The position numbers were made by a program, and so were the translations under genes. DNA of 49,793 nt from Rhodoblastus sphagnicola (GTDB lineage: Bacteria > Pseudomonadota > Alphaproteobacteria > Rhizobiales > Beijerinckiaceae). This document shows positions 9,259 through 17,326 of the stretch, piece by piece; position 1 is the first letter of the stretch; each line of letters begins with the position of its first letter. The DNA is taken from positions 1-49,793 of the forward strand of contig NZ_NHSJ01000089.1 in assembly GCF_002937075.1 (NCBI RefSeq), read 5' to 3'. The notes under the pieces were generated by a model. The model was not told the DNA's origin and ran no database searches. It saw nothing but the letters and a program-made list of their open reading frames with translations.

Positions 9259-9378
9259 TACGAAATCCGAATGATTCATTTTTGATTTCGTATTCCGTTC
9301 GCGCGGAATTCCGCTTCCACTTCAAGGAATTCCGCGCGATTTTGTTTCCGCGAATCGCGAAGCTATCCAGCGGAAACC
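9258..9378. repeat. 121-bp palindromic element, copy 1
   Basis: The element starts on the last base of the chemoreceptor stop codon. It holds three nested inverted repeats: ATACGAAATC with GATTTCGTAT, TTCGCGCGGAATTCC with GGAATTCCGCGCGA, and GTTTCCGC with GCGGAAAC. The reverse complement of 36772-36892 has the same order, spacing and about the same length, so the two are copies of one element. The remaining sequence up to 9549 holds no convincing gene. Confidence 0.8.
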
Positions 9379-9549
9379 GTATGAGTCGCCGCGCGCAATC
9401 GTTGCATGTCGTCCAGCTTCCGAGTCTTCGAAGTCGTCGATCTCTTCCGTTCGCAGGACATTACCGACGGCGCGGACGGCCTGACCAAGGCCGCCGGCGC
9501 CGTTTGAAGCTGCCCCGTCCCGACGAGGGCGGTCCAAGAAAGCTCCGCT

Positions 9550-9909
9550 TCACTCCGCCTTGGTCTCGGAAAACTGGTTGAACGCCTGCAACGCATGGCT
9601 GGAATACATCACCGACGGCCCGGCGCCCATGTAGATCGCCATGGACAAGGTCTCCTCGACCTCCGCCCGCGTCGCGCCGAGTTGCGCGGCGGCCTTGGCG
9701 TGAAAGGCGATGCAATCGTCGCAGCGCACGGCGACGCCAATGGCCAGCGCGATCAACTCCTTGGTCCTGGCGTCGAGCGCGCCCGCCTTGGTCGCGCTCG
9801 ACGCCAAAGCCGAGAAACTCTTCATCGCCTCGGCCGAACCCGCGCCGCCGCGCAGATCGCGCAGCATCGCGGACAGGTTTTTGGTTGCTTGCGGCCAATC
9901 GGAAATCAT
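9550..9909 (-). CDS. Carboxymuconolactone decarboxylase / AhpD-like protein
   Basis: Small all-alpha AhpD-like protein; relatives act as alkylhydroperoxidase partners or decarboxylases. The 119-residue form starts at ATG 9909 with GAGG six bases upstream; a TTG six bases earlier is less likely. The redox motif E51-x11-C63-D-D-C66-x3-H70 is intact, which points to a peroxidase-type thiol site rather than the cysteine-less decarboxylase branch. The C-terminal half has the repeated helix EVEETLSMAIYMGAGP. It is the first gene after the repeat region, on the opposite strand to the chemoreceptor gene. Confidence 0.88.
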   Translation of the reverse strand: MISDWPQATKNLSAMLRDLRGGAGSAEAMKSFSALASSATKAGALDARTKELIALAIGVAVRCDDCIAFHAKAAAQLGATRAEVEETLSMAIYMGAGPSVMYSSHALQAFNQFSETKAE

Positions 9910-9958
9910 CGCCAACCTCGTTCGTCTCGTGGCTGACTAAATATTCGATTATTCGCAA

Positions 9959-10381
9959 TTACGCAATCGGCCATTCGAACAGGCTGCCCGCCCCGCGCGC
10001 CATCGCCTCCTGCTGCGGCGCGCGCGTAAAAACCGCCATGCAGCCCATCGCCCCGAACAGGAAGATCAGCGCGAGGCCCCAGCCGAAGCCGTTCATCGCC
10101 TCCGACACGGTCGCCACCGAGACCACTGCCGCCGCTACCGCGTCGGCAAGGCCGGTGGCGAACAGGATCGAGTCCTGGGCCTGTTCATCGAAACGGCGCG
10201 CCGCCCAAAGGATCATGCCCCAGGCCAGCATAGCCGCGCCCATCAATTGCGCGGCGGCGGCGCCGGAGCGAGACAGGTCCAGCCCGATCGCTTCGCCGAA
10301 CTTCGTCGGCCCGAACACGAAAGCGAGGCCGAACAGCACGGCCAGCGCGGCCAAAACGACAAGAAAGATTTTCCGCGACAT
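9959..10381 (-). CDS. Small four-helix membrane protein, unknown function
   Basis: Not recognised. The ATG at 10381 is preceded by GGAG eight bases upstream; the frame is open further upstream but lacks protein character. The 140 residues contain four hydrophobic segments: IFLVVLAALAVLFGLAFVF near the start, AAQLMGAAMLAWGMILWAA, ILFATGLADAVAAAVVSVA, and GWGLALIFLFGAMGCMAVF. The layout recalls small DUF-type integral membrane proteins. It is divergent from tag with about 136 bp between them, and lies 49 bp from the AhpD-like gene on the same strand, so those two could be co-transcribed. Confidence 0.7.
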   Translation of the reverse strand: MSRKIFLVVLAALAVLFGLAFVFGPTKFGEAIGLDLSRSGAAAAQLMGAAMLAWGMILWAARRFDEQAQDSILFATGLADAVAAAVVSVATVSEAMNGFGWGLALIFLFGAMGCMAVFTRAPQQEAMARGAGSLFEWPIA

Positions 10382-10517
10382 GGCGAAGGCTCCGCAACCC
10401 CGACGCGGAAAGGACATGCCCGCGCCTGCGTTCAAGGAAACATGCGTCCGCCCCCTGTTGCCGGGGCGACGCGCCGAACGGTTTCCTCCAGGGACGACAT
10501 GATCTAAATCTTGTCCC

Positions 10518-11147
10518 ATGAACGAAGTTTTAAGACGCGCAATCCCTCACGATGACGGCCGGCTCCGCTGTCCCTGGCCGGGCCAGGACCCCGCCTATCT
10601 CGCCTATCACGACAGCGAATGGGGCGCGCCTGAGCGCGATTCGCGCGCGCTTTACGAAAAGCTGGTGCTCGACGGCTTTCAGGCGGGCCTGTCGTGGATC
10701 GCCATCCTGCGCAAGCGCGACAATTTCCGCGCCGCCTTCGAAAATTTCGACCCACTGAAAATCGCCGCCTATGACGAGCAAAAAATCGCCGCCCTGATGC
10801 AGGACGCCGGCATCGTGCGCAACCGCGCCAAAATCACCGGCGCCGTCGCCTCCGCGCGCGCTTACCTGGAGATCGAGGCCGACAGGGGCTTTTCCAGCTA
10901 TCTCTGGGATTTCGTCGACGGCCGCCCCATCGTCAACGCCTTCGCGACCATGGCGGAGGTTCCGGCGGCGACGCCGCTGTCGGAAAAAATCTCGCGCGAC
11001 CTCAAGCGGCGCGGCTTCAAATTCTGCGGCCCCACCATCATCTACGCCTTCATGCAGGCGGTGGGCATGGTCAACGATCATCTGGTGGACTGCTGGCGCC
11101 ACGCGGACTGCGCGGCGGCCGCGCGGCAACAAGAGGGGCGCGCGTGA
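10518..11147 (+). CDS. tag: DNA-3-methyladenine glycosylase I
   Basis: Removes 3-methyladenine from alkylated DNA in base-excision repair. The 209 residues match the Tag family closely. The zinc ligands fit the spacing of the E. coli enzyme: C18 and H31 (13 apart) and H188 and C192 (4 apart). CPWPGQDPAYLAYHDSEWG and GFQAGLSWIAILRKR form the conserved base-binding region. It is the first gene of a four-gene operon; its stop overlaps the next start by four bases (GTGA). No strong ribosome site was seen before its ATG, so a leaderless or weakly translated start is possible. Confidence 0.95.
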   Translation: MNEVLRRAIPHDDGRLRCPWPGQDPAYLAYHDSEWGAPERDSRALYEKLVLDGFQAGLSWIAILRKRDNFRAAFENFDPLKIAAYDEQKIAALMQDAGIVRNRAKITGAVASARAYLEIEADRGFSSYLWDFVDGRPIVNAFATMAEVPAATPLSEKISRDLKRRGFKFCGPTIIYAFMQAVGMVNDHLVDCWRHADCAAAARQQEGRA

Positions 11148-11749
11148 ACGGCAAGCAGGGACAGCCAAGGGCCTGGCAGCGCATGTTGTCGGGTCGCCGC
11201 CTCGACATTTTGAATCCCTCGCCGCTCGACGTCGAAATCGAGGACATCGCCCACGGCCTCGCCCGCGTCGCGCGCTGGAACGGCCAGACCCGCGGCGGGG
11301 AGATTTTCTCCGTCGCCCAGCATTCGGTGGCGGTGGCGGAAATCCTGGCCGTCCTCGACCCCGGCGCCCCCGCGCGCTGGCTCATGTTCGCGCTGCTGCA
11401 CGACGCGCCGGAATATGTCATCGGCGACATGATCACGCCGTTCAAGGCGGCGCTGGGCGGCGTTTACAAGGAGGTGGAATCGCGGCTGGAGCAGGCGATC
11501 CTGCAACGCTTCTCGCTCAAACCCGAACCGCCGGCCGCGCTGACGAAACTCACCAAGCGCGCCGACCGCATCTCCGCCTATTTCGAGGCCACGCTCTACG
11601 CCGGCTTTGACGAGGGCGAGGCGAAAAGTCTGTTCGAACAGCCGGATTTTGCGTTCGAGCGGGTCGCGCCCTTGTTCGCGCCGCGAAAGCCGGAGGCGGC
11701 GCACGCCGAGTTTTTGCGCAAATTCGCCGAAATCGAGGGGCGGCTTTAA
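11144..11749 (+). CDS. HD-domain phosphohydrolase
   Basis: Metal-dependent phosphohydrolase of the HD superfamily, resembling the YfbR-like 5'-nucleotidase group. The residues are H60 in VAQHSV, H86-D87 in LLHDAPE with E90, and an Asp near 143 in KRADRISAYFE. Start is GTG at 11144, overlapping the tag stop by four bases. The 201-residue length suits the small HD hydrolases. The next gene overlaps its stop by one base (TAATG), so translation is probably coupled. The substrate is inferred to be a nucleotide or similar; nothing in the sequence fixes it. Confidence 0.85.
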   Translation: MNGKQGQPRAWQRMLSGRRLDILNPSPLDVEIEDIAHGLARVARWNGQTRGGEIFSVAQHSVAVAEILAVLDPGAPARWLMFALLHDAPEYVIGDMITPFKAALGGVYKEVESRLEQAILQRFSLKPEPPAALTKLTKRADRISAYFEATLYAGFDEGEAKSLFEQPDFAFERVAPLFAPRKPEAAHAEFLRKFAEIEGRL

Positions 11750-12258
11750 TGGGTCGCATCCACGTCTGTCCGCTGGCTCATGTCGCGCGCGTGGCGCGGG
11801 ACTCCGGGGCGCGAACGCTGGTCTCGCTGCTCACCCCTCCGGCCGTCGCGCCGCGCCCCGCAACCATCGCGCCGGAAAACCACCTTGCCCTGTCCTTCGC
11901 CGATCTCACCGCGCCGCGCGACGGCCTGATGCCGGCGAGCGAACGTCAGATGGCGGAGTTCCTGACCTTCCTCGCCCGCTGGGACCGGACCGCGCCGCTG
12001 CTGATCCATTGTTATGCGGGCGTCAGCCGCTCGCCCGCCGCCGCCTTCATCGCGCTGTGCGCGCTGACAAATCACGACGAACGCGCCATCGCGTCAAAAC
12101 TTCGCCGGCTGTCGCCCTCGGCCACGCCCAACCGTCACATGGCGGCGCTCGCCGACACACTTTTGTCGCGCCAAGGACGGATGGTCGCGGCGCTCGACGG
12201 CATCGGGCGCGGCGCGGATTGCTTCGAGGGCGAGATTTTCTGCATGGAGACGGCATGA
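11749..12258 (+). CDS. Tyrosine/dual-specificity phosphatase-like protein
   Basis: Cysteine-based phosphatase. The signature H-C-x5-R-S is present as HCYAGVSRS with C88 and R94, and a candidate general-acid Asp lies near residue 52 in FADL. The protein has 169 residues and no signal peptide, so it acts in the cytoplasm. It sits third in the tag operon, its start overlapping the HD gene stop by one base and its stop overlapping the next start by four bases (ATGA). A tyrosine phosphatase of this kind with the same neighbours recurs in Hyphomicrobiales as far as I recall. The substrate is unknown. Confidence 0.82.
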   Translation: MGRIHVCPLAHVARVARDSGARTLVSLLTPPAVAPRPATIAPENHLALSFADLTAPRDGLMPASERQMAEFLTFLARWDRTAPLLIHCYAGVSRSPAAAFIALCALTNHDERAIASKLRRLSPSATPNRHMAALADTLLSRQGRMVAALDGIGRGADCFEGEIFCMETA

Positions 12259-13235
12259 ACGAGGCGCGCCCCTCCATTCCCGTCGAAATCGGCCTCACGG
12301 CGGCCATTGTGGCGCTGCGCGGCGACTCGCCGCTGATCCTGGTGGCGCGCGCGGCGACCGGCGCGTCGGCGGCGGCGCTGCCGTCCGGCCCGTTCGACCC
12401 GGTCAACCACCGCACCTTCGAGATCGGCCTGCGCGCCTGGGTGGCGGAACAGACCGGCGCGCCGGTCGGCTATGTCGAGCAACTCTACACGTTCGGCGAT
12501 CGCGGCCGCCACAGCCGCGCCGAGAGCCGCGACCCCCATGTCGTCTCGGTCGGCTATCTCGCGCTGACCCGGGTGAGCGGAACCGGGCAAGCCATCGCGC
12601 CCGGCGCGGGCTTTGCCGAATGGTATCGCTTCTTCCCCTGGGAGGACTGGCGCCAGGGCCGCCCAAGCCTGCTGGACAGCGTGATCATGCCGGGGCTGCG
12701 CGCCTTCGCGCGCGGCGAGGCGGGCGATTTGAAGCGCGGCCTGACCCGCGCCGAGCGCGTCCGCGCCCTGTTCGGCGACGAGGGCGAGCGGTTCGACGAG
12801 GAAAACGTGCTCGACCGCTACGAACTGCTCTACGAGGCCGGTCTGGTCGAGGAAAGCGTGCGTGACGGCCGCGCGCCCGCGCCCGGTTTCTTTCAAAACC
12901 CCAAGCCCGGCGAAAGCATGCAGGCCGACCACCGCCGCATCCTGGCCACCGCCATGGGCCGGTTGCGCGCCAAGCTGAAATACCGCCCGGTGATTTTCGA
13001 GCTGATGCCGGAAAATTTCACCCTGACGGAATTGCAGACCACGGTCGAAGCCATTTCCGGGCGCCATTTGCACAAGCAGAATTTCCGACGCCTGGTCGAG
13101 GCCTCGGCCGTGGTGGAGGCGACGGGGCAAATGTCCCATGCAACCGGCGGGCGGCCCGCCGCCGTGTTCCGTTTCCGCCGCGAGGTGTTGCAGGAGCGCC
13201 CGGCGCCGGGGCTGCGGGTGGGCATACGTGGTTAA
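12255..13235 (+). CDS. nadQ: NUDIX-like / winged-helix NAD regulator (NadQ-like)
   Basis: Likely transcriptional repressor with an N-terminal NUDIX-derived domain and a C-terminal winged helix (about residues 240-320, YRPVIFELMPENFTLTELQ then HKQNFRRLVE), the architecture of NrtR and of the alphaproteobacterial COG4111/NadQ group that controls NAD biosynthesis genes. The NUDIX box is degenerate: FEIGLRAWVAEQTG stands where the catalytic REx2EExGU sequence would be, so it is expected to sense a ligand, not hydrolyse it. The 326-residue protein is the last gene of the tag operon and overlaps the phosphatase stop by four bases. No nad genes are within the window. The symbol is by architecture and context. 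Confidence 0.72.
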   Translation: MNEARPSIPVEIGLTAAIVALRGDSPLILVARAATGASAAALPSGPFDPVNHRTFEIGLRAWVAEQTGAPVGYVEQLYTFGDRGRHSRAESRDPHVVSVGYLALTRVSGTGQAIAPGAGFAEWYRFFPWEDWRQGRPSLLDSVIMPGLRAFARGEAGDLKRGLTRAERVRALFGDEGERFDEENVLDRYELLYEAGLVEESVRDGRAPAPGFFQNPKPGESMQADHRRILATAMGRLRAKLKYRPVIFELMPENFTLTELQTTVEAISGRHLHKQNFRRLVEASAVVEATGQMSHATGGRPAAVFRFRREVLQERPAPGLRVGIRG

Positions 13236-13310
13236 GATCGGCGAAACTCGGCTCTGGTCGCCGCCGCATTTCACGCTATAGTAGCGCCTCGGCAACCTGA
13301 AGGGCTGAGC

Positions 13311-14558
13311 ATGGCGGAGCCGGGCGAGGCGATCCAGACTCATGGCTGGCTGATCGCATGCGACGACCAGGCGCGCGTGGTGCGTCGCCATTCCGAAAAT
13401 CTGACCGATATTTTCCCACACTGGAGCGGCCCCTTCCTCGGCGCCCGTCTGCGCGACCTGCTCGGCTCCGAGGAATCGCATCGCCTGCGCAATCTGCTGT
13501 CGCGCTTTTCGGCGCCGGCGCGCCCCGCGCTGGTGTCCGGTTGCCGCTTTCCCGGCGTCGAGGGCGTCTTTGACGCCGCCGTGCATTTCAACGGCGAGGA
13601 CATGGTGCTGGAGCTGGAGTCCAGCGACGCCCACAGCGGCCTGACCGCGCTCGATCGCGCCGCCGCCCTGATCGACCGGCTCGAAGACCTCGGCGCCCCC
13701 GACGAAATCGGCCAGCGCGCCGCCATGCTGGCGGGCGCCGCGCTCGACGCCGAACACACGTTTTTCCTGCTGCTGGAGGCCGAAAGCGCCCGCGTCGTCG
13801 GCGCCTACCGCCGCCTCGGCGCGCCGCCGCCCGCGCCGGAAACCCTGAACGCCTTCTGGCCGGGCCGCCGGCTGTTCGCGCTCGGCGATGTTGACGCGCC
13901 GGAGATTCCCATCCGCTCGGAGCCGGACCTGCTGCCGCTCGACGCCGGCATGACGGCGCTGCGCGCGGCGGGCGAGCCGTTACGGCAATGGCTGCGCGCG
14001 GCGGGCTTCCGTTCGGCGGCTTTCCTGCCGGTGACCTCCGACGGCCTGCGGCTCGCGCTGATCGTCGGGCTGGGCCGCCAGCCGCGCTTTCCCGGCCTCG
14101 GCCTGCGCGCGGCGCTGGAGCTGTTCGCGGAGGCGCTGGCCCTGCGCCTGCGGCTGGTGCTGCCGGCTCATCACGACGTCTGGGCGCCGGACGCGCAGAT
14201 GGAGCCGCTCAGCATCCTCATCGTCGAGGACCAGCACATGGTGGCGACGCAACTCGCCGCCGCGCTGGGCGAGGCCGGCGCCAAGGTGGTGCGGATCTGC
14301 GGCACGGTGCGTTCGGCGCTGGACGCGCTCGACGATCATTTCGACGCGGCGCTGCTCGATTTCACGCTTGGCTCGGAAAACGTCATCCCGGTTGCGGAAG
14401 AACTGGAGGCGCGCGGCAAACCCTTTGTGTTCGCCAGCGGCCATGGCGACGACCTCGACCTGCCGCACGCCTTCGCCGGCAAGCCGATCGTGGGCAAACC
14501 CTACAAGATCGACAAGATCGTCGCCGCCCTGCGCGCGGCGAAGGAAGCCAAGACCTGA
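13311..14558 (+). CDS. Phytochrome-like PAS_2/GAF protein with C-terminal receiver domain
   Basis: Predicted signalling protein. Residues about 7-100 resemble the PAS_2 domain of bacteriophytochromes (AIQTHGWLIACDDQARVVRRHSENL); about 120-280 look like a GAF-type module; residues 300-415 are a receiver domain with acidic pair E306/D307, phospho-acceptor D350 in LLDFTL, and K396 in VGKPY. There is no kinase or output domain. The chromophore cysteine usually found before the PAS_2 IQPHG motif is absent: only six residues precede it. A weak promoter-like TATAGT lies at 13277-13282. It probably works with a separate histidine kinase; none is in the window. Confidence 0.72.
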   Translation: MAEPGEAIQTHGWLIACDDQARVVRRHSENLTDIFPHWSGPFLGARLRDLLGSEESHRLRNLLSRFSAPARPALVSGCRFPGVEGVFDAAVHFNGEDMVLELESSDAHSGLTALDRAAALIDRLEDLGAPDEIGQRAAMLAGAALDAEHTFFLLLEAESARVVGAYRRLGAPPPAPETLNAFWPGRRLFALGDVDAPEIPIRSEPDLLPLDAGMTALRAAGEPLRQWLRAAGFRSAAFLPVTSDGLRLALIVGLGRQPRFPGLGLRAALELFAEALALRLRLVLPAHHDVWAPDAQMEPLSILIVEDQHMVATQLAAALGEAGAKVVRICGTVRSALDALDDHFDAALLDFTLGSENVIPVAEELEARGKPFVFASGHGDDLDLPHAFAGKPIVGKPYKIDKIVAALRAAKEAKT

Positions 14559-14570
14559 ACACTTGCAAGA

Positions 14571-14624
14571 GTAGCCCTCATCCTGAGGAAGCCGCGAAGC
14601 GGCTGTCTCGAAGGACGAGGGCGG
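14571..14624. repeat. Palindromic repeat with CCCTCATCCTGAGGA core, copy 1
   Basis: CCCTCATCCT at 14575-14584 pairs with AGGACGAGGG at 14612-14621 with one mismatch, and an inner AGCCGC-GAA-GCGGCT hairpin sits between them. A copy at 22370-22420 keeps the GTAGCCCTCA start and the internal CTCGAAGG. Both copies lie just after plus-strand stop codons and could terminate transcription. This repeat family is common in Hyphomicrobiales as far as I recall. Confidence 0.75.
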
Positions 14625-14645
14625 TTCACGCGCCTGTCGGCGCCC

Positions 14646-15152
14646 TCAGGCCGCCGCTCCGCAGCATTTCTTGAATTTCTTGCCGGAGCCGCAGGGGCAG
14701 GGGTCGTTGCGGCCGGCCTGATGGCCCAGCACCACCGGCGCGTTCTTGATGCTGATCTCGCCGGCGAAACGCCAGGCGCCGCCCTCGCGCTTGAACAGCG
14801 ACTTTTCCTTGTGCGGCAGCGGTTTGCCCTTGTGGATGAAATGGGCGGTGAAGGTCACCGTTCCCATCTCGTCGGCTTCAAGACCGTTCTCGCACTCGTG
14901 GATGTCGATGCCGAGCCATTCCGAATTGGCCCAGTTCGTGGTCGATTCACGGTCGAAGGTCTTGCGCTGCTCCGCCGTAAGCGTCTCGTCGAGATAATCG
15001 ATATCGGCCTTGACGAAGGCGCTGTAGCGCGAGCGCATCAGCGCTTCCGCCGTTGGCGGCGCGGTCGTCCGGGCCAGATAGGGGCCGCAGCAGGCGGCGA
15101 ATTCGCGTTTGTCGTCCTCGCGGACGCGGCAGGGGCAGATATCTTGAGTCAT
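14646..15152 (-). CDS. ychJ: YchJ family protein with SEC-C motif
   Basis: The N-terminal YchJ domain has paired cysteines (ICPCR...AACCGPY) and the characteristic [18 protein letters not shown]; the C-terminus is a zinc-binding SEC-C motif, [18 protein letters not shown], as found in SecA. The family has no established reaction; a role linked to zinc binding or SecA-like protein interaction is an inference. The 168 residues match the usual family length. It lies between the repeat and the secreted Pro/Ala-rich protein gene, all on the minus strand. Start is the ATG at 15152. Confidence 0.92.
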   Translation of the reverse strand: MTQDICPCRVREDDKREFAACCGPYLARTTAPPTAEALMRSRYSAFVKADIDYLDETLTAEQRKTFDRESTTNWANSEWLGIDIHECENGLEADEMGTVTFTAHFIHKGKPLPHKEKSLFKREGGAWRFAGEISIKNAPVVLGHQAGRNDPCPCGSGKKFKKCCGAAA

Positions 15153-15197
15153 GCCGGCATAACTAACGGATTCCGCGCGCCGCGCAAGCGGGCGAAC

Positions 15198-15704
15198 TCA
15201 TCGCGCCTGCGACATGGGGACGCCGCTGGGGTCGAGCGCGCCGAAAGGGTTCTTGGCCGGCGCCGCCTCCGCCTCGACCGGAGCGGGCGCCGCCGCCTTT
15301 GGCGCCTCCGTCGCTGGCGGGCTGGCGGGCGCGGCCGTGTCCGGAGCCGATTTGGGCGGGATCTTGACCGTGCGCACGGATTTGACGCGAACCGGCCTGG
15401 CCTCGGGTTCGGGCTCGACCGGCGGCGTGGCTACGGCTTCCGGCGCGGGCGCCGGTTCGACCGCCGGTTCGGCCGCCGCCGGCGCCGTATCGGCCTGCGG
15501 CGCGGCTTCGGGCTTGTCGGCTTCGGGTTTGGCGGCGTCGCGCGCCAAGCCATGGGCGATGCCGAGCTTGACCGCTTCGTCATGATCCACGCAGACATGT
15601 TTCGACACGCGGTAAATCTGACCGCGCGGGCAATTCCCCGCCATCGCGACGCCGGTCGCGCCGGCCAATGCGGCGAGGGAGATGAGGGCGAGCGTTGTCT
15701 TCAT
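15198..15704 (-). CDS. Secreted Pro/Ala-rich protein, unknown function
   Basis: The chosen ATG 15704 begins a clean signal peptide (MKTTLALISLAALAGATGVAMA, cleaved before GNCP). An in-frame ATG pair six codons upstream would put MMYPFG before it. The mature part opens with GNCPRGQIYRVSKHVCVDHDEAVKLG in short form: two cysteines about 14 residues apart, possibly a disulfide loop. The following 110 residues are dominated by Ala, Pro, Glu and Val and look disordered. No family was recognised. It is 45 bp upstream of ychJ on the same strand and could share its transcript. Confidence 0.7.
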   Translation of the reverse strand: MKTTLALISLAALAGATGVAMAGNCPRGQIYRVSKHVCVDHDEAVKLGIAHGLARDAAKPEADKPEAAPQADTAPAAAEPAVEPAPAPEAVATPPVEPEPEARPVRVKSVRTVKIPPKSAPDTAAPASPPATEAPKAAAPAPVEAEAAPAKNPFGALDPSGVPMSQAR

Positions 15705-15818
15705 CCCGAACGGATACATCATGATTGCGGCAATGTTTCAGCAAAAAAATCGCCCCCCTTGCCTTTTGCGCGGCTGGGCCGCATAGGCAGGTTCATCTTC
15801 CGACACGCGAGCGCAAAA

Positions 15819-16916
15819 ATGGGTTTCAAATGCGGCATCGTCGGCCTGCCGAATGTCGGCAAGTCCACGCTTTTCAACGCTCTGACGCAGACGGCGGCGG
15901 CGCAGGCGGCCAATTACCCGTTCTGCACCATCGAGCCGAACGTCGGCGACGTCGCCGTGCCCGACCCGCGCCTTGACGTGCTGACCAAAATCGCCGGCTC
16001 CAAGGAAATCATCCCGACCCGCCTGACCTTCGTCGATATCGCCGGTCTCGTGCGCGGCGCCTCCAAGGGCGAGGGCCTCGGCAACCAGTTTCTGGCCAAC
16101 ATCCGCGAATGCGACGCCATCGCCCATGTCGTGCGCTGCTTCGTCGATGGCGACATCACCCATGTCGATGGCGAGGTCGATCCGATCAGGGATATCGACA
16201 CGATCGAGACCGAACTGATGCTGGCCGATCTCGACTCGCTGGAGAAGCGCGTCAACAATCTGGAAAAGAAGGCCAAGGGCGGCGACAAGGACTCCAAGGA
16301 GTTGCTCGATCTGGTCAACCGCTGCCTCGTGCTGCTGCGCGAGGGCAAGCCGGCGCGTCTGGTCGAGCGCGCCCCGGACGAGCGCAAGGTGTTTTCCCAG
16401 CTCGGCCTGCTGTCGTCAAAACCCGTGCTTTACGTCTGCAATGTCGAGGAAGCCTCCGCCGACAAGGGCAATGACCATTCGCAAAAAGTGTTCGCCCGCG
16501 CCGCCGAGGAGGGCGAGGTCGCCGTCGTCGTCTCCGCCCAGATCGAAAGCGAAATCGCGGTCATGCCCGCCGCCGACCAGAAGGATTATCTCGAAGCCGT
16601 CGGCCTCGAGGAACCCGGCCTCAACCGGGTGATCCGCGCCGGCTACGGCCTGCTGCACCTCATCACCTATTTCACCGTCGGCCCCAAGGAGGCCCGCGCC
16701 TGGACCATCGAAAAGGGCACCAAAGGCCCGGCGGCGGCGGGCGTGATCCACACCGACTTCGAAAAAGGCTTTATACGCGCGGAAACCATCGCTTACGACG
16801 ACTACGTCGCCCACAAAGGCGAAGCGGGCGCAAGGGAAGCGGGCAAATTCCGGCTGGAAGGCAAGGAATACGTCGTCGCCGACGGCGACGTGCTGCACTT
16901 CAGATTCGCCAACTGA
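15819..16916 (+). CDS. ychF: Redox-regulated ATPase YchF (Obg-like)
   Basis: P-loop protein of the TRAFAC class, ribosome-associated and ATP- rather than GTP-specific. G1 is GLPNVGKST, G3 is DIAGLVRGASKGEGLG, and the G4 site reads CNVEE in place of NKxD, the known mark of adenine preference. A coiled-coil segment (LEKRVNNLEKKAKGG) and the C-terminal TGS domain (RAWTIEKGTKGPAAAGVIH) follow. The 365 residues fit the family. The ATG at 15819 starts MGFKCGIVG; the frame is open far upstream but that part runs antisense to other genes. Confidence 0.97.
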   Translation: MGFKCGIVGLPNVGKSTLFNALTQTAAAQAANYPFCTIEPNVGDVAVPDPRLDVLTKIAGSKEIIPTRLTFVDIAGLVRGASKGEGLGNQFLANIRECDAIAHVVRCFVDGDITHVDGEVDPIRDIDTIETELMLADLDSLEKRVNNLEKKAKGGDKDSKELLDLVNRCLVLLREGKPARLVERAPDERKVFSQLGLLSSKPVLYVCNVEEASADKGNDHSQKVFARAAEEGEVAVVVSAQIESEIAVMPAADQKDYLEAVGLEEPGLNRVIRAGYGLLHLITYFTVGPKEARAWTIEKGTKGPAAAGVIHTDFEKGFIRAETIAYDDYVAHKGEAGAREAGKFRLEGKEYVVADGDVLHFRFAN

Positions 16917-16961
16917 CGCTGAATGTCACGCCCGCCTCCGGGCAGCGCGGGCCGCGATCTT

Positions 16962-17003
16962 TCTACCGTCATGGCCGGGCTTGCCCCGGCCATCCACGCC
17001 GTC
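16962..17003. repeat. Palindromic repeat upstream of the GIY-YIG gene
   Basis: ATGGCCGGG at 16971-16979 pairs with CCCGGCCAT at 16985-16993 around a 5-nt loop, flanked by CCGTC on the left and CCACGCCGTC on the right. The same element occurs in reverse orientation at 17327-17364, after the gene. This type of sequence is widely dispersed in alphaproteobacterial genomes as far as I know. Confidence 0.8.
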
Positions 17004-17015
17004 GAACATGCAAGC

Positions 17016-17303
17016 ATGAAGGGCGGATGGGTCTACATCGTCACCAACAAGCCGAACGGCATACCCTATACGGGCGTGACGGCGGACTTGGCGCGCCGCA
17101 TCCATCAGCATCGCACAGGCGTGCATGAAGGCTTCACAAAACAATACGGGCTGAAGCGCTTCGTCCACTACGAGTTCCATGACGACATCGTCGCCGCCGT
17201 CCAGTGCGAAAAGAACATCAAGCACTGGTCTCGGGCCTGGAAGGCGCGGATGATCGTCGAATTCAACGAGTCCTGGCGAGACCTTTACGAAGACCTCGCT
17301 TAA
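17016..17303 (+). CDS. Small GIY-YIG nuclease-like protein
   Basis: Single-domain GIY-YIG protein of the COG2827 (UPF0213) type, 95 residues. The first tyrosine lies in WVYIVTN (Y7), the second in PYTG (Y18), the conserved Arg in DLARRIHQH, and a candidate metal-binding Glu in the NESW segment near residue 86. Start is ATG 17016; the upstream open frame reads through the palindromic repeat and is not part of the protein. It lies just downstream of ychF. The gene lies between two inverted copies of a palindromic repeat, which suggests a link between the nuclease and the repeat. The in vivo substrate is unknown. Confidence 0.85.
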   Translation: MKGGWVYIVTNKPNGIPYTGVTADLARRIHQHRTGVHEGFTKQYGLKRFVHYEFHDDIVAAVQCEKNIKHWSRAWKARMIVEFNESWRDLYEDLA

Positions 17304-17326
17304 TTGATTGGCCGTTCGCGTGCGGG

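Noticed and set aside
9406-9507. 33-codon frame starting MSSSFRVFEVVDLF after the 121-bp element
   Set aside because: No ribosome site, no recognisable family and very short; could be a gene remnant but cannot be supported.
12135-13757. Very long open frame antisense to the NadQ-like and PAS_2/receiver genes
   Set aside because: Long antisense frames are expected at this GC content; the plus-strand genes have clear domains and overlapping starts.
14721-15818. Apparent N-terminal extension of YchF by more than 360 residues
   Set aside because: It runs antisense to ychJ and the secreted protein gene; YchF proteins begin at MGFKCGIVG.
16923-17015. Upstream extension of the GIY-YIG frame reading MAGLAPAIHAV
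   Set aside because: This is translation of the palindromic repeat, not conserved protein; the conserved domain starts at ATG 17016.
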